Assembly: GCA_036924285.1 (NCBI GenBank) | Contig: JAYKYS010000008.1 | Location: 24,475,001-24,539,000 of the forward strand | Length of the DNA: 64,000 nucleotides | From: Asterella californica | Taxonomy: Eukaryota; Streptophyta; Marchantiopsida; Marchantiales; Aytoniaceae | Reading direction: 5' to 3' | Notes under the pieces: generated by a model | Databases searched by the model: none | Told to the model about the DNA's origin: nothing | The model's input: the letters and a program-made list of their open reading frames with translations, nothing else | Made by a program: the position numbers and the translations under genes | Shown: positions 27,285-37,082 of the stretch, piece after piece | How the letters are laid out: every line of letters begins with the position of its first letter | Numbering within the stretch: position 1 is the stretch's first letter

Positions 27285-30207
27285 GTACTACCCCTGACGT
27301 CTCTCATGGTAGGCTCTGACACAATCTCGAAGAAAGACGTCCAACTCCAAAGCTATTGATCTGTATATCTCCAAGGTTAAGGAGATGAAGCGATGTCTCA
27401 CCTGCATATCCTTATACTTGGTCACATTCGTTATTGCCGCCACACCTGTAGCCCATCTTGAGGGATGGATGATCACCTGTGTCGTCAATGAGTCCGTGTC
27501 GGATCCGTGACAACCATATCTGCCACTGAGACATGATCCTCTCTCATCATGTACATGTCAATTCTCATTGATCCTCCCGTCTGAAGAGCATACCAACGCT
27601 TTCTCCACTTTCATGTGATCGCTCTCCCGTGCTAAGACAAACATGATGTCTCTGATGACATCGTGGGTAGTTATCCGCTCTCCACCGTGAGAACAGCGAG
27701 CAAGGTGACGACTCGAGATGTCGAGTGAGACACCACACTCGCATATGGACAGTCTCGAACAACAGGCTGAACCAAACTTAGATGGAACCTCATCGCTGTA
27801 GAGAAGATAGTCGATGCGAGTCAGAAGGCTCTAATGCAAGATCGAGCTATGAGTCAAGAGCTTGCGCCCTATGAAGTGAGTGAAGTCGAGCTCTAGTATC
27901 CCGTGAGATGGAAGGATCCACTAAGAGCACATTGAGAACCTGCTGGAAGTGGTGTCTCGTCAGAGAGGATTGTAGTCCGCGAGATCCGTCAGTATCTATG
28001 GTACCGAATCGAGGGTGTGTCTCACGTGTCTCAAGAGTCAAACTCTCTCTTGTCTCACGAAGACACATCTGTAGTGGGTAAGAATCATCCTCCAGCTGTG
28101 TCACATAGCTTTTCTGAATAAGTCTATCTCGCACGAGAAAACAAGACAGAACCAAGGTGTTGAGAAGGCCTAACTACCAAAAAAGACTGCCGAAGCAGTC
28201 TCCTCCATGAATAGTTCCACCCCGTCACATGATATCGGCAAAGATGTCTGTCTACGTGCGAAAGGTCCTTCCACACAATCAAAGGTCCCCGGTCTTACGA
28301 TATTGCCAAACATCTCATGATCCTCCTATCAAACTCTCTAAGGTGCGAGATGAAGATAGGAGATGGAGGTATTGTGCAGAATAAGTAACTAGGACGACGT
28401 GCAATGGAAGAGGAAAAGATACCAAAGACAACATGTGGGTCCACTAACATAGAGAGATCCTCTATATGCAAAACGTCTTCCGCAAGGACAACATCTAAAA
28501 ATCGAGAGACAAAGTACTCTGTATTCATCGGTACTCCGAGGATGCGTAAACCATCTCTAGGTGTAACAAATCTCTCCAAGAGCTCGAGGTCCGATGGTAT
28601 AGCTATGGGAGACCAAGCCTTGCACTTTGACACCTTTACTCTTAGTCTTACCAAGGTCAATTGAGAGACGAGCAGATTAAAGACAACACCGACTTGATCT
28701 GTCGGACCTATGATGTGCATATCATCAGCTAGAGATGGAAAAACATAACCTGGAGCAACCAAGGCGGTGGCCAAGAGAGCTCTATAGTGAGCTAAGGCAA
28801 AGAGGAGTCTACCTAAAAGATCTCTTTGACGAGTATCTGCAGTGGAGCTGATGACTGTAATCCTCTCTATCGTATGACCTTGCTGATAATAAAGAGGGGA
28901 GGAAAAATCATAAAATGATGACACGAAAGGAACGAGATCCGTCAGAGATCCACCGTCATCCACGAGCTCCTAGAGATGAAAGCGCGAGAAATGTTGTTAA
29001 AAGTGTTTTCCACGTCCACCTGTAGGACAATCCAATCGAGATGGATGTCCAAGAGAGCCTTAATGTCGAAAGACACATATTCACAACCTCCAGGCGTCGC
29101 AACTCCAAACTGATGTGGACAAAGGTGATCCTGAAAAGTATCTCGAAGCTGAAAGACAATGACAGCACTGATAAGTCGTAAGATAATCTCACCGATGGCT
29201 ATTGATCGAATCTTTCCATCATCCTTCATCATGACCAAAAGTCTAGCTGCCTCCCGTACCTGGGCTATAGACTGAGGAATATGTCCTTGAGCTACTGCCG
29301 CTACCTAAAAAAGCTCTGTGAAACCACTAGATGGGTCGTCTGTTAGAAAATAATCCCATAGGTGCTCGTAGACCATCCCAGACAGACCTCCAGAAGATAC
29401 AAATGGAGCTATATAACAAGACCTGGACAAACAAGGATCTATCGAGACATAATGGCTCGTCATGCTGATAGTCTTGAACCTCATGTGGTGAGAGGTCACC
29501 CGGTAGAGGGTGAAAGAAATACAACGCATCGATTGTCTCCTCAGTATGACATGTCATTGACAAAGGATGCAATGCTCTAGCAGCTCTACTATACTCTCCA
29601 ACTTGACCTAACATTCTACAACGTCGTGTGCGGACGAAAGATGAGACATCACGATAGACTCGCTCCTACCTCGTACCGCACGTACTGATTCCTCCTGTAA
29701 GGCCGCCCAATCACCTGCATGGAATCTCTGAAGATGGGCCGCCATCTCTCGATGTCTTCCTCTGCCACCTCGAGTATAACGGAGGCACCAACGAGGAAGT
29801 AGGAGGAAAAGTAACCACGCCGCCTCGTCCTTGGTGTTCCGTTCCAACATGTCGAGGCGTAGATGGAATGTCTGCCTCACCTCGTCATGAAGAGCACGAG
29901 GTAACTGATGGAACAAATGTGGATAAGGAAAACTCGTCTTGAACAATCTCAAAATAGTGTCAGAGTGGACTCTCAACCACTCACACGACTCAGGAGGAAC
30001 TCCGGGAAGAAGGGCTAACGGTGTCGTAATCACTGTATGTGTAGACCTCCGCTCTCGGCTAACCTGGGCATCCCATGTGATCGCATCATAGCTCTTGTGC
30101 ATCTTACTCACATGAGATTTTATCCCTTGCGAGATAAATAACTGATTGCACACCGGACATGATGTGTCTCGAATCAATCTCGATATCATGAGAGAGAGAG
30201 TACCCAT
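27285..30207 (-). pseudogene. Non-LTR retrotransposon, C2H2 finger + RT + restriction-like endonuclease, broken
   Basis: One protein can be followed across several frames. N-terminus (30207-29608): a CX2CX11HX4H finger (CPVCNQLF...H..KMH) then a conserved linker ending at MLGQVGEYSRAARAL. RT (29540-28300): GGLSGMVYEHLWDYF, DGKIRSIAIGE, QFGVATPGGCEYV, QVDVENTFN, LLGRLLFALAHYRALL and the catalytic SLADDMHIIGP (ADD at about 28721-28729), then GLRILGVPM. C-terminus (27760-27288): a Cys/His region (CSHGGER..THD), then R.D...VADMVVTDPTR (about 27491-27545) and KYKDM..RHRFISLTLEIY, the D...D...K layout of a restriction-like endonuclease. Frameshifts and stops near 29610, 29410, 28965 and 27490 inactivate it. 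Order and endonuclease type match R2/NeSL-type elements rather than plant L1. Confidence 0.75.
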
Positions 30208-30210
30208 AGC

Positions 30211-31357
30211 TAGAAAAAAGACGATATCTGATCAAACAGTACATTTTTTTGAGATGTTTTTAATAATAAAAACATCTAAAAAAAGAACTTACTAAAAAGA
30301 ATAACTCTGATATGTAGAGATGAAGAGAAAAAACTCACTAAATGTAGCAAGAAGTCATTCAAAAGTCTCTCAAAAATCCTAAACATAAGACTCTGTAACC
30401 CTAAACCCCTAAAAATCCAAAATTATTTAATACTCGCTCATTTCTCCACAAGATGTATCAATTCTAAGACCAGAAGAATCATAAATGAAGATGAATATGT
30501 AGAAAACAACGCAGTATCCCATCCCAACACCCTCCCCTCTCTCAAAAATACTCTCTGTCCGCTATCTCCTCCTCCTCTCGCACTCCACCTCCGCTCTCCT
30601 CTCACGCACGCCCTCTTCTCTATGCTCGGATGCAATGTAGGGTTCTTTCAATCTGTGTTCGATGTTTTACGGTCTTACCCCGACAAGACTGCTTGATTTC
30701 AAGCAAATTCCCGTCTATAAAGATGAAAAGGTTTCTCTCTCATCGGACCTCCAATAAAACCTACAAGGTGATGATGGACAATCTTGTGGATAACTTTCTC
30801 CAATAGTTTCTGGGGTCTTCCGGTATATAGGCATCTCATGTGTTGAAAATATCAGGATCTAAAGAACCTCAGATGATTATGTAGAGAAATACACAAACCC
30901 ATATGACTGGATATGGCAAGTCTACAAGTTACAAAGAATAATATACATGCAACATGAAGTCAATCACACAAAACAGCAGTAGACAAAAATGATAGATGAA
31001 GTCAACATGTATATGTGTAGTGACGACAAGTTGAAAATATTGTGTAGACAATCGCGTTGCATGTTTGAAACTACAAGATGAAAGCAAAAGCGTCAAGCTT
31101 CAAATCAAAAAATATGAAAAGAAAGACAAGAGAGAACAATTGGAGCATTATCGCAGTGTCAGCACTGGAAGAGCTATATCATAAGAAAATGTGAATATTT
31201 CACATGGTTAGCAATGAAACACCGACATAAAGTTTGGACGACTGCATGGAGTGGTTCACTACAATTTAGTATAGAGAGATAGCTAAGAAGAAGACAACAA
31301 CACAGCCTATGCTATGCAAAACGTGTCGTGTTGGAACAGTGAGATACTTAGTCCTGT
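30211..31357. other. Non-coding gap, possible 5' part of the non-LTR element
   Basis: 30470-30640 is strongly pyrimidine-rich on the plus strand (purine-rich on the element strand) and may be the 5' UTR of the non-LTR element. A single CCCTAAACCCCTAAA near 30399 is telomere-like. The rest is AT-rich with no gene. Confidence 0.4.
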
Positions 31358-31361
31358 GCGT

Positions 31362-32663
31362 TGTCGTGTTGTGAATCATTTCACATAGTAAATGATTCAC
31401 TTCTCTGTCAGGCGTTAGTCTCTCTAAGTGAAGTTAAGACCTCAGAGAAGTCCATTTTTGGAAGATGTTATATATTTTGAGTCTTAGTAGATTGATTACC
31501 ATGTTGATAAGGCTTAAGCTCATGGGTTGTATTTGCGTGTCATCCATGCACGCTTTCTAGCTGATTTAAGTTATTTTTCGGGACTGCGTGTCGTTTTAGG
31601 TAGTTTAAGTTTTACGCTGGCACTCTAGGGGGCTTGACGTGGTAGCTTATGAGTTACCAGGTAGTTTAAGGCACAAAATGACAACCAAATGGAGCTATGA
31701 ACTCCCATTGATCCATTTTTGTCTTTTGTAAAACTCTAAGTTTAGAAACAGAGCTCTAGAGTGGATTTCGAGCAATTGGTGAGGACACTGCAAAATCTGA
31801 GAGCACAGGGAGATAGAGCTCGTCGAGCCAAGCACTGTCAGTGAAATTCTTGATCGATTTGGATCAATAAACAAGGAGTTATGCCCAATTGAAGTTCGGA
31901 TTGTGTCAAAACTGCATCACTTTTGTTGATTTTGGGGTTTTGAGTGTCAATTGCAGCAGAATTGAGGAAACCGCTTTCGTGGTTGCGTTTACTGTCAACC
32001 GGGCTACGACTGTCAAAAAAGTTTCAAGTGATTTGAGTTACTGAGTAATTCAGGGCGGCCGCTGAAGTAGAGGGGGTCCGAAAAGCTCTCAATCTGGAAC
32101 AGCAACTTCAGAGAGCGAGATCTGGAGTTCTGTGTGGAATCAGGAGGTCCAACTTCACATGGGTGTTTAGCAAGCTGTGTACTGCAAATCCTGTAAGAAT
32201 TTCCCAAAGTGATCAAGCCAATTCTTTGTTCTAGGTTGAAACAGCTGTCTGGGTACCAGAAATTGTCGTAATTTCTCTACTCAGAAAGTTTCTACTCATA
32301 TCTTAGTGCTCTGAATTGATCTGAAGCTGAAACTTCGTATGTCTATCCAGTAGGACCTTATTGACATGTAGGAGGAGTTTTGAAGTCTGAACCTTCACAT
32401 ATTTCTCAATCTTGAGTGTCAAAGTTCGCCATCTGATCTTATCATTGCTAGTTAAGTCTGAACTTTACTTCCTGAACATATCAGAAGAGCCAAGAGACTT
32501 ATATGAGTGCTTTTCAGTATCACCTTGAGACCTAAAGCCTATCCTTTGAGCAAACCAGCCACAGCCTGAAGCCCAACGCTTCCTTGAGTAGATTGAACAC
32601 AGCCTTCAAGCTCATATCACAGCTAGAAGGTTCGCCCTTCCCAAGAAGACTCTCAACTCTACA
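31362..32663 (+). mobile_element. Solo LTR of a Ty3/gypsy element (1302 bp)
   Basis: It begins TGTCGTGTTGTGAATC and ends CTCTCAACTCTACA, so TG...CA ends, flanked by the 4-bp repeat GCGT (31358-31361 and 32664-32667). Its reverse complement aligns along its length with the LTRs at 57463-58942 and 60569-61823. There is no internal coding sequence on either side, as expected after LTR-LTR recombination. Its orientation is opposite to the two copies at the right end. Confidence 0.85.
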
Positions 32664-32667
32664 GCGT

Positions 32668-33674
32668 AATAAGCACCACATTAAGCAAGAGAAAAGTAGA
32701 AATCCAAGTGCGGGTTGAAACCAAACAATGTGAAAAAAAAGAATCCAAGAGCGTGCTGCTTGGCTGTCGTTCATGTCTTTGCCGTGTACCATTGGTGTGC
32801 TCTTCTATAGTGTGTCACTCTCCTCCACATGGTTTTTTTTAAGTTTACGTTGCGATAGTTCTGCACTAGGAAGCAATAAATAATGAAATCCACAGCAAGG
32901 TCAAAATAATGATCTGAGCTATATAGCGATTTGGATGCATCGAAATAATCAGCGTCAGCATTTGCTACAAGCGAGTAGCGAGAGAGTTTGTTCGGTTTAG
33001 TCCGCCTACTCACATTCGTGATAAAAAAACAGAGTGCAATGCATCCACGGTCATGCATCGACAGAAACCGTGACATGGTTAGGCTGGGCTGTGTACTCAC
33101 GATGCTCATGGATCGATTGACATGGAAATAGCAGCAAGGAATGACGGCAGGCACAGGTAACACCTAACGCTCAGGACTTGCTATATGCTCGGTCTCCATC
33201 GAAAGACATGAACTATACATTTTGAAGTTTAATTTTGATATTCTTCTGCTAAATCTCTACATTATTTTGATGTGATAAACTGCTACTCCTACCGATAACT
33301 GTACAAGGTCGTTGGAGATGCATATTATTCACCTAACGTTGCTACTGAATTGTTCAAAACTGAACAGTTAAAATTACTCTTTTACCTCTCCGCTATGAAC
33401 AGTTAGATAATAAATTAGAATTTCAATCAAAACATTTTTAAAACTCACCATGCTGTCGCTCATGCAGTTTTACGAGCACCTTTACGAGCACCTCACTTGT
33501 GGGTTCTTCGTACTTCCCACTTGGGAGTTACGAAATGTTACTTTTTACCACACTCTCTTAATCTACAATTTTACTTAACCCTTATATAATTTTCAGTAAT
33601 ATTCAAAACAAAAAGATTCACCAAAAGTGAACTAGAATGCATACTGGCCGTACTGATACACTAATGCTTATTCA
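32668..33674. other. Intergenic DNA, nothing recognised
   Basis: A 130-codon minus ORF (32771-33163) straddles ordinary AT-rich sequence and shows no domain; I treat it as chance. Confidence 0.45.
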
Positions 33675-33700
33675 CCTCCTCCATCTGAAGATGGAGGAGG
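33675..33700. repeat. Perfect 12-bp inverted repeat, 2-nt loop
   Basis: CCTCCTCCATCT (33675-33686), GA, then AGATGGAGGAGG (33689-33700). A decayed relative, CTTCCATCT-AA-AGATAGAAG, lies about 1.57 kb downstream near 35250-35272 with similar flanks (TATT before, then ATATG or AAATGG). Confidence 0.75.
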
Positions 33701-33703
33701 CAA

Positions 33704-34057
33704 ATGGATCGTAAATATTTTGTCATATGCCTTCGGAACATGGCTCTATTTGCATCTTTTTTTGAAACCAGGTTTTCTTTTCCTTCCTATTCTATTCCTA
33801 TCGCTTCGTTCTTTCAGTTTCACGGATTTCCACTCGTCTCTGCCGAAAAAAAAGGTTTCTTAGGTTGTGCCCTTTTCTCGGTATGTCTCCTTACGAGTCG
33901 TAATTCTTTTCATTCGGGTATACGAACAATATCACGAGATCGGGAAACTAATCTTTTATTTTCATTTCATTCGCTTTACGATTTCCACATCATTCAATCA
34001 CAGTCTTCTATCATCAGCGTGACGGTTTATGACAAAATGACACTGCAGTCGAATTGA
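33704..34057 (+). CDS. Uncertain Phe/Ser-rich ORF (117 aa)
   Basis: Open for 117 codons with hydrophobic Phe/Ser/Leu-rich content (SFPSYSIPIASFFQFHGFPL) and then SRNSFHSGIRTISRDRE. The flavour recalls plant mitochondrial reading frames, so a nuclear insertion of organelle DNA is possible, but I cannot name a gene. It begins right beside the perfect hairpin at 33675-33700. There is no splice context or promoter evidence. Confidence 0.2.
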   Translation: MDRKYFVICLRNMALFASFFETRFSFPSYSIPIASFFQFHGFPLVSAEKKGFLGCALFSVCLLTSRNSFHSGIRTISRDRETNLLFSFHSLYDFHIIQSQSSIISVTVYDKMTLQSN

Positions 34058-34616
34058 CGAGCTCAAGATTCAGAAAACCAGTCTTCTTTTATTGACAGTC
34101 CCGGTGAAGGAGAAGTACCGTAGAACTTGTGAAAAGTAAACAACAACTTGTCCAAAATATCGACTGCTTCTTATGTACATAGCTGAAGGTCGGAAAGACA
34201 AGTCAACAGATATTAAACACTCTCTGTACACCAGTTGTACTGGCTGTCAGGTTCTCTTATACAGTTACGTCCTCTCCCCCTGCCAGGAAAAACGTCGCAC
34301 CATGCTCAACAAAAGCAGGCATCTCGATGAAAATCGTCGAGGAGACAATTGAGCTTCAACAAATCGACCTCCGGTAACAGAACCAATTGTCTTTGCAATC
34401 CCGCTCCCGTCGAGAACCGGAACCTAAACTTGATGCAAGAACATGTAGGAAAGGCAACAAAAATATATGCCTGCCGTGAACTACAGTCGAACGTCAAATC
34501 GAACAACGTCAATTTGGTCAGAAAATGATCCACGAACGTAGCACGTACAACTACAAAATGTGCGCATCCCGTCTCGTCTCGCTTCCAGTCGAAGAAGCAA
34601 CATCCAACCTGCAAGG

Positions 34617-34875
34617 CGAAATGATGTAACAACGCAAGCGGGCAGGCACGGGAAGCGCGGTCGCAACGCTGAAGGTAAGCGAGAAACATGAAATCGTCTA
34701 CAAAGACTACACAGCAGCGTCGCAAAGCGCCCTCGTTACGCATAACCTTAGGTAAATGATGTACATCCGGCGACTGTAGCGAAAAACTGAAAATCATCTA
34801 CAAAGACAAGACAGCAGCGAGGAAAAGCGCCGTCGCTACACAGAAGGTAACTCAAATGATGCATCCGCTAACGTC
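34617..34875. repeat. About 98-bp tandem repeat, two clear and one partial unit
   Basis: Clear units start near 34690 and 34789: GAAATCGTCTACAAAGAC and GAAAATCATCTACAAAGAC, each followed by ACAGCAGCG, AAAGCGCC.TCG and an (A/T)AAATGATG(T/C)A.ATCCG segment. An earlier partial unit (about 34617-34689) shares GCGCGGTCGCAACGCTGAAGG. A minus ORF of 163 codons (34306-34797) overlaps the repeat and is probably not a gene. 34876-35500 holds nothing recognised besides the decayed hairpin near 35250. Confidence 0.65.
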
Positions 34876-35763
34876 ACCGAGAAAAAAGACGACTAGACGT
34901 TCGCGAAAGTCCAGCCACATCGGTAGAACGATTTTCAAAGCTTCGGCTACAAAAGCGCAAGCCAATGATCTTTTCTCTAACGTCTTCGAGTTGGCCGTTT
35001 CGTGTTGGGGATGCTTATTGGCCTTCTCAGACTTGTACTTTCAAAAGCACGATCGTCTATTCATGCATGAGCCTGCATTATGGCCCTGCAGGGATGTTAC
35101 ACTTATAAATGTCGGTAAAAGTATGAACTAAACCATAAAGAAAATGCAAAATGCACTTCGCTTCACCCTATAGTCCATGTTCTGAAAAAATGATGATTAT
35201 TTTATCAGTCTAATTAAATTTGATCATAAACTGAAGTCGCATATTGCCGCTTCCATCTAAAGATAGAAGAGGTGATATATGCAGGGAAGTAAGGCGTAAG
35301 TGAAGGAGAAGGAGAATCGAACCTTCAAAGCTTATACACAAATCCTGCTATATGTATATGTTTATAAATCACCCATGCCGTCAAAGGAAAATTGGAAAGA
35401 AGTTAATCTTCTTATCTGTTCTACCTCTTCAAGGGTGATTCCGCATGCATGGTACGGTACATAATATATATAATCTTAATAAGGACTTCCAGAAATCCTA
35501 AGATTCTAAGTTCGTAAAACGTCTAACCACAGTACTGGAAAATTGCTTCCTTCTGGCACATATTCCGGAAGTCAGTTGCACGAAGAGTTGGACGGAAATA
35601 GAAGCTATATGATCTAAGAGGGTACGCTGGATGAGAATAGAATGATCCTGTTTGCCAGCAAATTTTGCTTGCATTCAAATCGGTGCAGAGAGGAAAGGAA
35701 GGGAAGGAAGACTGGGCTTGCTTCGTATTCAAAGCCTCCGTTCTCTTCTGGGGAGCATTCAAT

Positions 35764-36201
35764 TCAAAATTCATTTGGCTGTACCCTAAAGTGGTAGCCG
35801 TGGCAGGCGCTGATTAGATGATAATTCAACTTGGCCTTCTTTAGGTCCCCCCTCTTCTTCGTCTGTCTCCTGTAGCTCAGACATCTCATCTTTCTCAAAC
35901 TCTTCTCTGCTCTCCCTGCATCTCTGAGAGAGGAGATTGCTCGACTGCTTTTGATTGATTGCTGAGGATCAGCAAGCAGCTGGGACAGTGGAAGCTTCAC
36001 AATCCTCCTTCGTTCAGCCATTGGTGTCGGAGGTGTTAGAGTTGTTGTTGACGATTGATGTCGTCGATCGCTCGGTGTTCCTACCATTGCTTCCGCTTGC
36101 AGATGCTGGTTAAGTGCTTGCAGCTTCCTTCCTGGTTGACGTTCATCGGACGGTGAGGCTTCTTGACTTGAAAGCGATAGAGGAGTTGTAGACCGGAGCA
36201 A
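35764..36201 (-). CDS. Hypothetical basic protein or first exon (145 aa)
   Basis: I do not recognise the product. The ORF is Ser/Arg/Gln-rich with a basic second half (MAERRRIVKLPLSQLLADP, then RAEKSLRKMRCLSYRRQ). It is divergent from ALY, about 880 bp away across a CT-rich, promoter-like stretch. Balanced codon use distinguishes it from the AT-rich flanks, and it could be the first coding exon of a gene that has lost its remainder. An internal start at MAERRR is an alternative. No signal peptide or membrane helix is visible. Confidence 0.35.
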   Translation of the reverse strand: MLRSTTPLSLSSQEASPSDERQPGRKLQALNQHLQAEAMVGTPSDRRHQSSTTTLTPPTPMAERRRIVKLPLSQLLADPQQSIKSSRAISSLRDAGRAEKSLRKMRCLSYRRQTKKRGDLKKAKLNYHLISACHGYHFRVQPNEF

Positions 36202-36997
36202 GGATTTTCCGAATACAGGAGAAGGGAATGTGATTAACCACGGGAGTAGATGAATTGAGTAGGGACGTGGCCGTGTTGGCTGGCTCTGCGAGGTTGCGCC
36301 TTTTTATTTCGGCGAAGGCGGAGCAGAAGCTTTGAGCTAGGTAGGCAGGAGGAGGACAACGAGGATCGAAGTTGGATGCTTTTGTGGTGAATTACAAACG
36401 TGGCTTGGATCTTGCATTCAATAGACGGGAGACCTCTCATGTTCCGAGGCCCGGGCGTTCTCCCGGGTTGCAGGCGATTCAGTCCTCGCCACGATCAGTT
36501 GGATGGTCCTGGTTCGTTTCTCCTGTGTTTGAATTTGCTCCTCCTTAGACTACCGCCGCCTGCTGTCCTGGCGTCAATTGGACCGGTTCCTCCTCCTATT
36601 TCTTCCCTTTCGCGCCTTTGAGTTCTCCGTTGGGACTCTTTGTTCATTGTTAGACAGCCTCCCTCGACTACTTTTTCTGGAAAGAGTCGTAAGACACAGC
36701 AGCTCTGTACAGACGCCTCGACCGAGTTTACAAATCCCAAGACGTTGAAGTTCTCCCTTTCCTTCATCCGTACCGCTCTCTCTCTCTTATCTCTCACCTT
36801 GTGTTCCTCTGCCTCTCTCTGGAGCATTCGGTGTCTCCCGTACATCTCAAGCTGGGGAGTGTCTACACTGTACCGGTTCTTTCTGAGGTTCAAGTGACTG
36901 TCGAAGCATTCATTACACCGGGGAAAGGAAACGCAGCTCATGGTCGTCTCGATGGGGAATGTCTCTTTGATGTTTCAAGTGGCTGGGAAATATGGCT

Positions 36998-37014
36998 CAC
37001 GTGTTTGGCGCAAA
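36998..37014 (+). promoter_or_regulatory. G-box plus E2F site in the ALY promoter
   Basis: CACGTG (36998-37003) is followed at once by TTTGGCGCAAA (37004-37014), an exact E2F/DP site that reads similarly on both strands. It lies 70-85 bp upstream of the ALY start codon, so in the core promoter or 5' UTR. 36240-36900 upstream is CT-rich and otherwise featureless. Confidence 0.6.
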
Positions 37015-37082
37015 CCGCAATTCTCGGGGGTATCGATTCCCGTATAAAAGTTGGTAGCGCGGCGTCAAGATTTTGGTGAGAA

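Noticed and set aside
34306..34797. 163-codon minus ORF as a gene
   Set aside because: It overlaps a 98-bp tandem repeat and shows no domain or codon signal.
35250..35272. Helitron 3' hairpin and terminus
   Set aside because: No CTRR end following the hairpin at the expected distance and no TC start found.
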